This document shows positions 1-11,834 of a DNA stretch of 64,000 bases, piece after piece. Within the stretch, counting starts at the first letter, position 1; each line of letters starts with the position of its first letter. The notes under the pieces were generated by a model that saw only the letters and a list, made by a program, of their open reading frames with translations, did no database searches and was not told the origin of the DNA. This DNA is from Gymnogyps californianus. Its lineage: Eukaryota; Chordata; Aves; Accipitriformes; Cathartidae. The translations under genes were made by a program, and so were the position numbers. The stretch covers positions 60,928,707-60,992,706 of the forward strand of contig NC_059473.1 in assembly GCF_018139145.2 (NCBI RefSeq). The letters are read 5' to 3'.

Positions 1-1155
1 AAGCACCTTTTCAGGAGGGATATAGGAATAATAATCTCTGTTGCTCTTGTTTATTCTGAGTTGATTCATTTCTAAACGTTCAGAATTGTTTGTTGATGTA
101 TGTTTTTGTAAATAAGTTGTTTTGGTGTGTGTGGGAGCATTGGTAATGGAAAGCTGGTTTGAAGAAGATGAGTTTTACATTCTGCAGGGGCAGAGGTCTG
201 GAAAGGACCCAGCAGGCCAGCTGGTCTGCTTTCCTGCTGTCACAGGTATCTCGTCATGAAAAGCATGAATGCGTCTTGGTTGACATTTTCACTTTTTCGG
301 TGGAATGCAGCTTTTTGCCAGTGGAGGGGACCTCTCAGAGAGCGGAGGGCAGGTGGCGGGGAGACGCTGTTGCCCGAGTGATGACCGCTTGCAGATCTCT
401 GTGTTCCCTGGGCACAAAGAGCAAGCAGCCATCTCGCTGCTGTGCTTTTAATGAGCTGTAGAGCAAGGGATGCTGTGTCTCGCACCTTGTGAGGCTTCTT
501 CTGATACACAGTAATAACCTTCACAGATTTGCCATCTACCCAAATCAAAATGAAATTTCCTTTGACCGATGGATGCAGGAGTCAGAAGGAAGTGAAGGTT
601 TTCGTGTTTGTTTTTCCTTTTGGGTGTTATTTTGGTTTTCCTCTTTTGCCAGTTCTCATATAGGTTTGCAAACATTTCAGAAAACTAATCTGCGGGAGCA
701 CAGCTCATAAAAGATCAGCCTGCCAGAGAACGAGGCTCTGCTTATTACAGAAAAGCTTCTGAGACAGTCACAGCTGAAAAGATTGCACACTTCCACAGGA
801 AATTAAATTTGATGTAATATAGTGAAAGAATGACAAAATGGAAAGGGCATATATAACGTATTTGTGATTATTAAGTGGTAGAAAAATGAAAACTTGAGAT
901 CCAATAAAGTGCATGTAATTTAGATATGGATGCAAAATTCCCAACAGTTTTTTAAAAATTTGGCCCTCCACTTTCCTTTGCCCTCTCTCGGTGGTGTTAT
1001 CTCAATGTGGAAAATCATTAATGTCTTGTAATATTATGTCGACTTTGGGGCGTGTTAGATTATAAAGTGTTTAAAACAAGTTTCAGAGCAGTCCTATGGA
1101 GTCCAGTTAGGTTGCATTCTTCAGCAGAAGGTGCATACGTGACACCAGACTGGGA
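1..1155. other. noncoding DNA, nothing recognised
   Basis: This stretch is AT-leaning with short open frames (up to about 100 codons) on both strands that overlap each other. No domain, splice-bounded exon, repeat family or RNA gene is recognised. It could be intron or intergenic DNA. Confidence 0.6.
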
Positions 1156-1655
1156 ATGAGAGGCAAGAGCTTCCTTCTTTGTTTCGTCCTTCTCCCTTGT
1201 GGACGTGCAGTGCTGACAGAGGGGGAAGCTCTCCTTCCCCGTCTGCCCGTGCCCCTCGCCGAGGCGCAGTGTGGTGTTCGATGGTGGGTGGAAGTCCCAG
1301 CCCAGTCCCAGCCGCCGACTGGAGGCTGGCGTCGCAGGTGTGGCCAGGCTGCAGACCTGCTGGGGACTGATCTGTTGGTACCGAGGTCCTTGCTGCTCGC
1401 CCAAGGCACGGGCAGATGGTGTGTCCCCTCTTCCTCTCCTCCTTGGGGTCAGCGTAGGCACCGTGGTGAGCTGGGCTCTCTCCTGGCCAGGTGCTTCATG
1501 GCAAAACATAGGTTTTCTTTCAAAGGGGACAGTAATAACTTGCAACATTTTAATGATTTTTTCTATAGGACCTGGTTACCTGCAATGGGAAAGAATAAGC
1601 AGGACTCTGGCAGATTTAACTTTATTAACCATCATAAATCCTTTCCCTTTTGACT
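1156..1655. other. GC-richer patch with mutually overlapping open frames
   Basis: A GC-richer segment is open for about 165 codons on the plus strand and about 162 codons on the minus strand (1060-1548). Open frames on both strands in the same place are what GC-rich DNA with few stop trinucleotides gives by chance. Neither translation shows a domain, signal peptide or family motif that I recognise. I do not call a gene here. Confidence 0.5.
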
Positions 1656-1971
1656 CTAATCAGTCCCTGGAGTCCTTTTAATGCTCTTGACATTGCACTG
1701 GCCTTTCATCACAGCACAATATACATTTTCCTGTAACTAGAAAACTGATGGTGAGAGCCTTACGTAAACCCGAGGTAATGGACGCAGCGATGGGGATGTG
1801 TGACTGTCAGACACTTACTGCTGGTGAAAGGAGGAGAAGGAGCTTATTCTGCCAGCACGGCTCTTCCCTTGGCAGAGGGAAGGAGAGGAGACCTGAAGGC
1901 GCAGGTGCTCTCAGGGTCTAGCGTGCACTTGCTAGCACCCGGGCACAGGGTACCAGCCGCTTCACTCTGGC

Positions 1972-1999
1972 CCAGACAGACAGACAGGCAGAGAGACAG
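1972..1999. repeat. (CAGA)n-like microsatellite
   Basis: A short run of CAGA units begins with three clean copies and decays into CAGG and GAGA variants. It lies inside a GC-rich stretch (about 1800-2230) that is open for 142 codons on the plus strand without any recognisable protein family. Confidence 0.75.
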
Positions 2000-2673
2000 C
2001 GGTGCTTTTGTGTCTTCTGCTGGCAAGCGGAAGATGATTCTGGGGGCCAAACCCTGCCTCAGAAAGCCCCTCTATGAGCAGTACCCAGCCTACGTCCCCG
2101 GAGCAGTGAGCTGCCGGAGCTCGCTAGCGGCTGGCAGGCTGACCCAGCCGCCAGGAGCTGCTGGCCAGGAGGAGGTCGCTTGTGGCACAGGGACCCGGCA
2201 AACCTGCTCGGACGGAGGTGCTGGGTGAATGGATCTTTTCTGTGCTGGGGACAACGCTAAAAGGAAGGAGTGTTACCAGGTGGTCGAGGGGCAGGCACCT
2301 AAGCAAGAAAAGCCTTCTTCATAAAATAACTACCTGGGTTATTGCCTTTCTGTCCAGCCCATGCACAAAATCCTCCGGAAAGCGAGAGGGGAATTCCCCG
2401 GTCGGTAGTCTGTCTGTGTCTCTGCTGTCCAGGAATTCAAGGGATGGAGAAGGCATCCCAAGAATCTGCCCCTGTGTGCAGGGAAGCTAAATTCCCTCTT
2501 GTTTTTCCGTATACACAAGTCAGCAAGTTTCTTCAGCAAATGCTTTAATTTTAAGCTTAATACTAAGCAAATATTTAACTTTGGACAAAAAAGCCTCAAG
2601 CTGGCTTCAGACCATGGACTGGCTTCCAGCTGTTTCTGCAGGTACGGAGCCAATGTTTACATACACGAATGGT

Positions 2674-2710
2674 TATTTGTTTGTTTATTTATTTATTTAT
2701 TTATTTATTA
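2674..2710. repeat. (TTTA)n / (TTTG) microsatellite
   Basis: About nine tetranucleotide units are visible, mostly TTTA, with two TTTG units near the left end. The open frame that crosses it on the plus strand (2499-2867) simply translates the repeat into alternating hydrophobic residues and is not a gene candidate. Confidence 0.9.
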
Positions 2711-5289
2711 TGGTAGTCTTTTTATAGTGAACTTGGATATTTGTGTACCCTGTTTTTGCTTTGAACATAAAAATCTATGTATTTGCAACGTGTGTACAGC
2801 CATTTTCAGAAGCTTTGGCAAAAAGCTCAGATCTGCTGAAGATAATCACTGTAGGCTGAACCTTTAGGTGACACAGAGTTGTACTGACTAATTTTTTCTC
2901 TAACTGAAGTGCCCAAAGCTGTGCTCACCATTGAAAGCCCACCAGCCTAGGTTAAGAAAAAAAGGTGTGGAAAGATCTGGTGCCTGCAGGAGCTTTATAC
3001 TGTAATTTGGTTGTCCGGCCAAATGGGTACAAAAGAATATTCAGAAGGAGCATCAAAAGCGTTAGCAATAAATACGTTAACAAGGTTTCAAAAATCTACT
3101 TAAATCCTTCCTTGATATATAATACTTTGCTGTATCCACATATATTTCATATATGTATGCTTTCTCCAGCCCTCGTCTCAGCTGCTGCATGCCTGCAAAC
3201 AGCCTCTTATTAAAAAGGGGAAGTCCGTAGTCTTGTGGACCTTTTATAATGTGCTCAGCGTGTGAGCTATTGACTTCACGAAGACAAGAATAGCTATGTC
3301 AAATGTGTTTCATTTGCATGTGGCAAGATAGAAAAAGCAAACTCTGTGTGAAGACGAGCAGACAAGAAAGACACCGAATGCCTTAAATACTAAGGGAGTT
3401 AATGCTATGCAGTGATTTTGCTTCTGTTATAGGAAGTGTAAGAACAGTATGCTTCCTGGCGTACATCACCATCTAAACTGCAAAAGGTTTCAGTTCCATG
3501 GCAACACGAAGAGCCCGATTGTGCTGAAGGTGTATGTATTAATGCATTCAGAGTGAGGGGTTGGGAGTGAGCTGGGGAAAAATAAAACATGCTGAATGTT
3601 TCCCATTTATTTATTTACATATAAAGTAAAGCCTTTGTTCTTAGAAAATCAGAACTGACGTGAATACACCCCACCCCCCCCAGTTCTCTCCGATTCTTTT
3701 TTACATGTGTTTTTCTCAGGCAAAAAGCAAATGAAGAGGCTGTTTTGTTGGGGTTTTTTTATAAGACTGTAAGTGCAGCAGGACTTGAATGTTGCAAGAA
3801 AATGCTATTAATTCCTGAGACTGTTGTATATCCCTGGAGAGAAAGACTTGGGGGGGAGGTTCCAAGATGTACTGCTTTACAGAGCAGCGTGAAGCAGTGT
3901 TTGGGTTTTTTTATTATTATTATTATTATTATTTTCCTTGATCTTTTTGATCTGCCCTCTTTCTGCCTTTCTCTACATCCACCTTCAGTTTCCCCCACCT
4001 CCCCTGGCTGAGGAGCAGGAAATAAGACTGAGCTCTGTTTCCTGACATCCAAAGAAATATAAAAGTATGAGGAAATGGCGTATTTTGTTTTGCCAGCCGA
4101 CTCAGATTCGCAGACCCACACTAGGAGGGCACCTGCTCCCAGACAGGGTCAGGAGTCACCCTCTGGAGCAACCGGGCAATTGGCCAGGGAATAACCGAGA
4201 GCTGATCATTACGTGAATTTTGTTTGATCTGCTCGGTTGGCTGTGTGAATGTAGGGTGGGGGATTGTGACAAATGTATTTTGCTCAGGGTGAAGAACTAC
4301 CTAAGGCTGATCCTGCCAGCTGTGCTGATGGGTGGATGAATTGCAGATTTCCAAAGTTTAAAGTCAGGCTGGGTGGTGGGGGAACCTCCAGATGTTGGTA
4401 TTTCTGAGGCTAACAGCAGTGCTAATCTGGCATGGTAAAGCTGACAGAAACTGGCAAGTTAAACTGGATTTACAGCTGCTTTGCATTGCTAAAACAGGCA
4501 AAGCAGCCAGAACATATCAGTGGATCTGGCCTGTAGATTTCAGCGAGGTTTCTCTGTTTAACTGGGTAGAGAATATAGCTCTGCAGTTGGAAGTTGGTCA
4601 GCTGCTCTCCTCTTACTGTGCCAGGAGGAATAAAATTTGTCTCTCTCTTATCTGTATCCTTTTTTTTTTTTTGACTAGCAACAGGAATATATTTTTTCTT
4701 AAAAACAAGGTTTGCTTTCATTGAAGTGGGAACCCTGTCTTTGAGATTTTACTTGGGGGAAATTTGTCCCTGTTCAGGAGACCAGTGCAACATGGGTAAA
4801 TCTTTTCTAAGGGAATAAATAGAATTGAAATTATTAAATGACCCTGTCTTGGCATTCTACAAAGGGGTGCATTTCACCCTCGAGGCAGTAGAACTGCAAA
4901 GTAAGGTGTCATTTTTAAACAGCCACTTTCTGAGGGAGAGCAGCACTAGTAAGCCTGAGCCACTTGCTAATGCTGCATTTGACACTCTCCCAAATTTGTT
5001 GTTGTTGTGGCTTCTAGTTTCTGCACAGCCCCCCAAAACAAAAAAAAAAAACAGACGTAGCTCATTAAATACTAGCATATGCTTCCCAAATTACGTGGCA
5101 CCTTCATTTTCCTGACTTTTGACAAAGGGACTGTGCATACAACCCTGAATGAAGAGGAGGATCACTCCAGCCAAAAGCGTAGTAAAGGAGGTGAAGGATT
5201 CCTGTGTAGGTGTCCCAACCTGGTATAACCCTCCAAACAGGCTAGCTGCTGTTTGCAAGCACCTTCCCAGTGGAGCACCTCATTCAGCT
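2711..5289. other. noncoding DNA with minor simple repeats
   Basis: No gene is recognised. The block holds a C-rich run near 3668-3681, an ATT tract near 3910-3934 (listed separately), a 13-base T run near 4660-4672 and an A-rich run near 5039-5051. Open frames are short and shadowed on the opposite strand. Confidence 0.6.
3910..3934. repeat. (ATT)n microsatellite
   Basis: About eight uninterrupted ATT units follow a short T run. The frame that crosses it gives a run of isoleucines on the plus strand and of lysine/isoleucine on the minus strand, which is a repeat artefact. Confidence 0.9.
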
Positions 5290-5535
5290 TGGCAGGAAGG
5301 ATGAAGAGAAAGCACCAAGAGGAACATCAAAGAAAGGAGAAAAGGAGGAGAGAAATCAAGGACAGGAAGAGTGAGGAAATGGAGCAAAAGCAGAAGGAGG
5401 AGCAGAGAAACAACAGGGGGCTGGGAAGAGTACAACACAGGAAAGAGATGATGCTCTGGTGCCAATGAGGGAAAAGTTGTTTTTCAGATGTAATGTAGAC
5501 AAAGGAAAAAAAAAAAAAAAGAGCAAGAAAATTAA
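5290..5535. repeat. purine-rich low-complexity tract ending in A15
   Basis: The plus strand is strongly A/G biased over about 245 bases, with several uninterrupted homopurine runs (for example 5329-5356) and a 15-base A run at 5506-5520. The plus-strand open frame over it (5253-5468) is rich in Lys, Glu, Arg and Gln. The minus-strand frames are rich in Leu, Phe and Ser. Both are expected from the base bias alone, so I read this as low-complexity DNA and not as a charged coiled-coil gene. Confidence 0.7.
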
Positions 5536-8500
5536 AATACATGAAGTGGGAGAGGGATATCAGAGTGGTGAAGAATTCAGATTGACACAAACAGAAAAAA
5601 TACAGAAAACACATGGATTAATTTCATACACTGGTCCAGCCAATTTTAAATAGTAGCTGCTAAGTTTGTAGCATCAAAGGCTTGTGACATTCTGCATGTG
5701 GAGGTTTTGGGGCTGGTGGGGAGCAGCGGGGCCACATCGGGAGGCTGCTGCAGGCACCAGAGTGGGTGGTTGGAAGCAGATGTCTTCTGTGAACCTTCGC
5801 TGGAAGCCTAAAGCCAGTATGAATATCCCCGAGGAAAATTGCCCATCCTGCATTTGAAGACTGGCAGTCAGAAAAACGTGTCCGGTTCTGTCTGAAGGTA
5901 TCTGAGGAAGGGCTGTTGCCATGCAGGCAAGGATAAGGGCTCCCTCTAGATTCCTCTTCTTCCACTTACTCAAGCTTCCTAGGCTACCAGAAATAAACAG
6001 CTTGAATGGAAATTTTAGTTCTGGCTGTGAAAAGAAGCTTTTGAATGAATTCTACATCAAATAATGAATGTCTTCTTTCCTCCTCCTCTCCACCTACCTT
6101 GTTCCTAAACATTAACTTTTCATGTCACTTGAGCTAAGTTCAGTGTCAGACTCACCAGATCCTGCTGAAAAATACACCCCTCTTTTGTGGCAAGCCGGAG
6201 AAGATGAGAGGCTTGTGGTGTTTTTCCTTCTCAATCTCTGCTCCGCTGGGAGAAGCAGCTAAGGCCGTGTGAAGCTGTCTCCTTCCCACTCTTCTAAACT
6301 TTGCTCCTAAAAATGTTTCTCCCTCAACAGCTTTGCTGTTCCTCTGAAGGAGGCATGGCTTGGCCCACTTAGTGCCATTGTTTGCCAGGGGATGTTTTCT
6401 CAGATTGCAGTGACTTTCATCATGATAGCAGGCTGAAGAAGATTGTTGTGGAATAAGTCATGGGCACCACTAGCTGTGCCATTTGAAAATTGTTACTTAA
6501 GCATGAAAGAGAAGAAAAGGATCAGGAATTACGAGATTTAAACCCTGCCTGAAGCCCCAGACCTCCAAATCATTTCTGCCGTTTCTGCTTCCTGTTTTCT
6601 AAATGCTTGGACTGTACTTGTGTTATATTTTTAAACTTTCCTCCAGAACAGCAAAGGTGAGAAATACCCTTTCTCTGAAATAGTTGTTTTGTGGGCAGCG
6701 GTACCAGTATGTGTTCTCACGTGGCCCTTTCCCCCCCAGGACTTCTCACCCACCTCCTTTATGTTGCTGCCAGCAGGCAGGAGGCTGTGGGCTGCCCGGC
6801 CAGGCTGAGGCCGCACACCCCTGCTCGCCGCCAAGGTGGCTGTGCAACACCTGAGGGCTGAGCTCGGGGCATTGGTCTGGCTTTCCTCCTCAGAGCCAGC
6901 TACCAATTTTCTTGAGACTTGTGAGAATGAAATTACTGAAATTGAGTGAAATTTGTTGTCTCGGAGAGAAGATAGGAATGACTGCAGAGGTGGAGAAACA
7001 TGCATTCAGATAGTGGGTTTGTTGTACAGGAAGGGGAATGGTTCTCACTGGGCAGACGTGTCTGAAATACTCTGCAGTATGTGGTAGTATTTATGACAAC
7101 GATGAATGCTTTTATGGTAAAAGCATGGGGACTTGAGCTTACCTGGAGACCTTAATAATTTTTCCTGCTATAGAGAAAGCAAGTGGTGAAGAGGCACAAG
7201 AAGGAAATGTTGGTGAAAACAGACCTTTTGACAGTGAGCACAGTCTTGCTGCCTTTGGTGGAGTGAATAGGGACGTTCCTGTATCACACTGTAGTTACGC
7301 AGAGATGTGCTGATACTTGCTTATTTTAATCAGTGCTGAAAAACATAAGCAAAAAATTGAATATGGCTTTGGGGTGCTGTAATACAAGGCTGAATCACCT
7401 GAAATCAAAGCCAGTTCGAGGTAGAAATACGACGGCTGATGTCTCTGTAACCCCAAATCTCTCAACCTGTACCTAAATTTACTTTTCAGATGTTAGAGAA
7501 AAATCGCCCTTTCCACAGATGCCGTGCAAGCAGGGCAGCCATTTCTGCACGACAGGCTGCACACATTTTTCCCTTCCCTCACGTTGGTGTCCAGTCTAGC
7601 AAGTAGGAATCAGATTTTACCCTCAGTGTTTGTTTCAGGCCCTGTGAGTCTTTAATTCTTTTCCAGCAGCAAAACAATTATTTTTGATAGACACACTAGT
7701 TGTTTGTTAATTTGTTTATAATCAGTTTTCCAAGAGGTTGCTTTGATGTGGGAGGAACTGAATTCTTTGGGTGCAAATGCTCGCTGCTGACTCTCTTCTT
7801 AGTCATTAAGAGATGTTTTTCACATTAAGGCGCCTTTACTTTTAAGGGAAAATGTCAAGCATCTTCTGATACCAGACATACAAAATGTGTGGTTGCCTAA
7901 ACAGAAACCACTTGCTGAGCTGCAGCACGTGAGGGCAGGAATGGCCAAGACCAGCCCAAGCCTTCGCCAGCCTCCTGGAGAGAGGCCGAACAGCCCCCCG
8001 TCCCCTCTGGCTGCTCTGCTGCTGCAGCCACCTGCACCAGCCCCCAGGACCTGAGACCCCACGGATGCTGGTTCCAGCTACCGACCTACATCCCTGCCAA
8101 TATGCCTCCACACTAAAAGATGTCACTGTTCTTTTCCAAAAAGAATGTGTCTTTTTTTTCCGTTCACTTGCCACCTTTTTGTATTTTCCAACTGCAGCTC
8201 TTTTAAGGCTCCCTGCCTCTGCAGTTCTTGCCTTTGTATAGGTTATTTTTGGAAACTGGGGAACCAGGAGGAGGGATGAAATTTAGGGGAGTTAACTGCA
8301 GTAGAAGTAGAAAGCTCTTTCCCTTGGTGTGCTCTTTCTTCCCTCTCCTTTCTTCTCATGACCTCCGTGGTCTGACTCCATCACATCGCTCGTTCCAGGG
8401 CAAGCCGTAGCCGACGCTCTTTGTGCCCAGCAAGCAACTTCTTCCTGCGCGGAGGCGTGCCGGTTCACAAGCTGTGCTCACCGCTTCCTCCCTGCAGCGG

Positions 8501-11500
8501 CCACCGTTTCTCTTCTGCTTTTCTGGGTCAGCCAGTTGGCCAAAAAGTGGTAGGTGGTCGAGCAGAGTTTTGAGAGCTGTGAAATACTGGTAGCACTTGG
8601 GAGGTTATGTGCCTTAGGGTAAATTTTATGCAGAGAAGAATGCGTTTCCTTCGTTATTTTTTCAGTGAGGCAGCCCCATCAAGGTGGTTGGCTTTTTCGT
8701 GAAATGTCAGCATGCTTTTACATCAGAAGTGTTACATGCCAGTTGCCAAACTTTGCAAGAAAAAACAAAATTTTTGGAAGACTGGCGAATAGCGACTGCA
8801 ACCTGACCTGACGGGGAGACGGGGAGCTCACCTTTTGGCTCTGGAGCATGGGGGAGGTGGCGGTGAGCCCGGACCCCCAAACTGTCTGAGCTCTTCTGCA
8901 CGGGGGCGATCACGTCTTTTGTTTTGAATGCAAAAATGTAAGGAGAAATTTGCTATGAAGGAGCACCCAAGGACTTTCTTTTTTCTGTGTAGTTTTCTAA
9001 AATTACTAGCGCATAGAAAGACATTGACCATACAGTAGGTCAGGCTGCCCTTTTGATAACTGAGACAGTATTCGGATAATTGAGATGCCTGTGATTGCCT
9101 GTGAAAATTTGCTGATGTTTACACTGCTGTCAGTTATTGAAGTCACACCGTAATATTTATTGTGGGATCTTGCAATGGATTTTAAAATAGATCGATATCA
9201 CAGCAAAAAGTGGGAATTTTCCTCATTTTTTCTGTGGTTATGAAAATGCCTTAATAGCAGTATAGTGCAGTAAATGTTAAACATTAAAAGCTGGTTTTGT
9301 GTCTACTGATAAGAGTAGATTGGTAGAGGAGGAAGTAACTTGAGTGTGGTTGGTAAAGCTGATAGGAGTATGGTGGAAATCAAAGCGGGGGATGATTGTA
9401 GACTCAAAGCAGTAACATGCCGTCTTTGAAGGATGAGTTTGGGTCAGCGACATAACAAGAAGTGATAATGAGGAGGACTTTAACCCTAAATTAAAAAAAA
9501 AAAAAAAGAGGCAGATGATTCTATACAAGAAGCTGCACAACTGATGCAAAAAGTCAGCCAAATATAGAGAGAATGAAGTCCATAGAACATGAAGTACTCT
9601 CTTAAACTACATAGAAATGGAGGGGTTTTTACTACCGTGCTATAGCAGAGATGAATTCAACTGTGCAGAATGGTTATGCAAAATGTTCGCTGTAGGGAAA
9701 TCACCGTTTTCCGTAGATTCTAGGAAGGAGTTCTGGCACGCCGCCGGCAGTGATTTATTTTCACCCAGCCCCAGTGCTTGTGGCTGGCACTCAATGAAAT
9801 CTTCCAGGGTAAATTATTTATTTAATTAAGAACGGCCACATTTGCACCGAGAGACTGGCAGCACAGCAGCAGGAAGTCTGTTAGAGATTAAGTCTAACTT
9901 CTTACAGATAGGCTGCTTATGTATACTATAATTAAAATCGTAAATAAGTGTATGTTGGCACTTTTGTTGAAGCTTATTAACAACAGTTCATAATATTGAA
10001 TGCAGTGTATGTACTGCCATGCGTTGTAGTCCTCTAATTTATTGATTAACTAACCCAGAGGCTTGTGCAGCAAGCTAAGACACCAGATTGTTGCTAACTG
10101 AACTTTTGAACTTTTCATAAGAAAAGGAGACGTCAGTAAGAGAAGAGTCAAATTTATGAGTGCATAAGCATGAGCAACTCAAAAGCTTTCATTTCAGTAG
10201 GCATTCCCATAAGAGCAAAGAGAGAAATCCCCCTCTTCTTATGCCCAATAGGCAAGGTAATGCTTTCTTCTTAGTTTAACATATTCCAGAGATAACAGTT
10301 ACAGCTGGTGGTTTGAGGGAGTCCCAGGAAGAGAGGAATTTGAATATAGCTAACGAGAGAAACTGTCGTTTGAGGAGAAATCCCTGGAGAGATTTCAGAT
10401 TGTTATCTGTGTTGTTTTTAAAAAAAAAAGAAAAGGTGAAGCAATATGATTTGGTAATTGTGCTTCTATCAATAAATTTGATTTTTTAAGAATACATTCT
10501 GAGTTTGATCCTTGCTTTCTTTCCCTGATTGTTGAGTAATAAGAAAAAATCTTGCAAGAGGAGAAGCAGCCACCTCTTTTAGAGGAAACCACTCAAGGAT
10601 TTAAGCTGTGTAGTTTGGCATGAAGGAAAAAAATGGAAAAACATTTTGAAAAATATCAGAAATGGACAGTTTTGAAACATTGGACATATTTGGTTTTGGA
10701 TGGGCCTAATAACCAAATCAACACAGAGCTAAATTCACCTTCTGAGGGCAAGTTCCCCTTTCAGCGGGCGCAGGCGGTGGGGGCCAGCAGGCAGGCTGCC
10801 AGCAGCTGAGGTGGGGCTTTCTCCTTTGCATGGGGTGGTTTGGACCTTCCCCTGTCCTCCCCCTGTGCTTCCTCCCCAGTCCTGCTGGTTGCCTAATGGT
10901 CCTTGCTGAAGCTGTCAGCAGCAACGTCTGAAACACCCCTCGACTTTGAGAGGTCGGCTTTTTTCTCCGCAGCCCAGGCTCTCCAGCGCTGCCGCAACTT
11001 GGAGCAAGTGGGCAGTTGGGGTTTGAGGAAGGCTTTCCCACTGTCTTGGCTGTGGTTTCACATCCCAGAGGGGCTGCTCCTGCTACCTGTCCTCTGCGGC
11101 TGCCTGCCTGAGCCCACGCTGAGCTGGTTTGGGCAGCTGGACGAGCAGCGAGCTGTTGGGTGGCCAGGGGTTTCTGATGGGTTAGCACCTTGGATTGGCT
11201 CCCCATGGGCACAGGCAAACTCTAGAGCTGGCAGGAGTACGCGGCTGGCATTGAGGGGAAGAAGCAAAGCGGCATCTCCCCCTCTTGGGTGGCAGCTCGC
11301 CATTGGACTGACCTCACCAGAGCGTGAAACTGCATCCTCAACGTGCAGATCAGGGCTTGTACATGCAAGGTCGTTCACACTTGAGTACTATGTTACATTG
11401 TCATGGTAATCAGGAATGGATACTGAGGAGATGATGGTGAAGGACAGCGGTGTTTCCTATGCTGCCTTTTCCGCTCCCCGCTTTTGGTGACCCCAAGTCA

Positions 11501-11734
11501 CTCTCTGTGTTTCCCTTTCCAGAGGGAGTTAGAAATGGGTATACATTCAGAACTGGGTTTTTATTGGCAGCACCTGTGAACAATCAAAGATTGTTTGTGC
11601 AGATTTGCAGTCAAATTTCAAACTGAAATGAATGTGATTTCAGAATAGTTTGTTTGCAGTCATTGTTTTTATATTTTGCAAAGAAATAAAAGGCTTTACA
11701 GTATGTCCTAGGTACTCCTAGTTACTGTGCACTG
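5536..11734. other. noncoding DNA with several GC-richer patches
   Basis: No exon, RNA gene or repeat family is recognised in this 6.2 kb. GC-richer patches occur near 6740-6870, 7920-8060, 8400-8480 and 10740-11340. The last is open for 166-168 codons on both strands, which argues against either being coding. A 15-base A run lies at about 9493-9507. Repeated TATTT and AT-rich sequence around 9140-9300 and 9900-10040 has no clear structure. Confidence 0.55.
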
Positions 11735-11790
11735 GAATCATAGAATCACAGAATGGTTTGGGTTGGAAGGGACCTTTAAAGATCATCTAG

Positions 11791-11812
11791 TCCACCCCCC
11801 CCACCCCCCCCG
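11791..11812. repeat. C-rich run inside the CR1 3' UTR
   Basis: Two blocks of eight or more C separated by a single A replace a shorter C-run that is usual at this place in CR1. It looks like slippage after insertion. Confidence 0.75.
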
Positions 11813-11834
11813 CTGTAAGCAGGGACATCTTTCA

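Noticed and set aside
1060..1653. Overlapping 162-codon minus and 165-codon plus open frames
   Set aside because: Both strands are open at the same place with no recognisable domain, start context or splice-bounded structure.
5253..5468. Lys/Glu/Arg/Gln-rich 71-codon frame that looks like a charged coiled coil
   Set aside because: The amino-acid bias follows directly from the purine-rich DNA strand. There is no family match.
10718..11409. Overlapping 166-codon minus and 168-codon plus open frames
   Set aside because: These are mutual shadows in a GC-rich segment, Ala/Pro/Ser/Trp-rich, with no family features.
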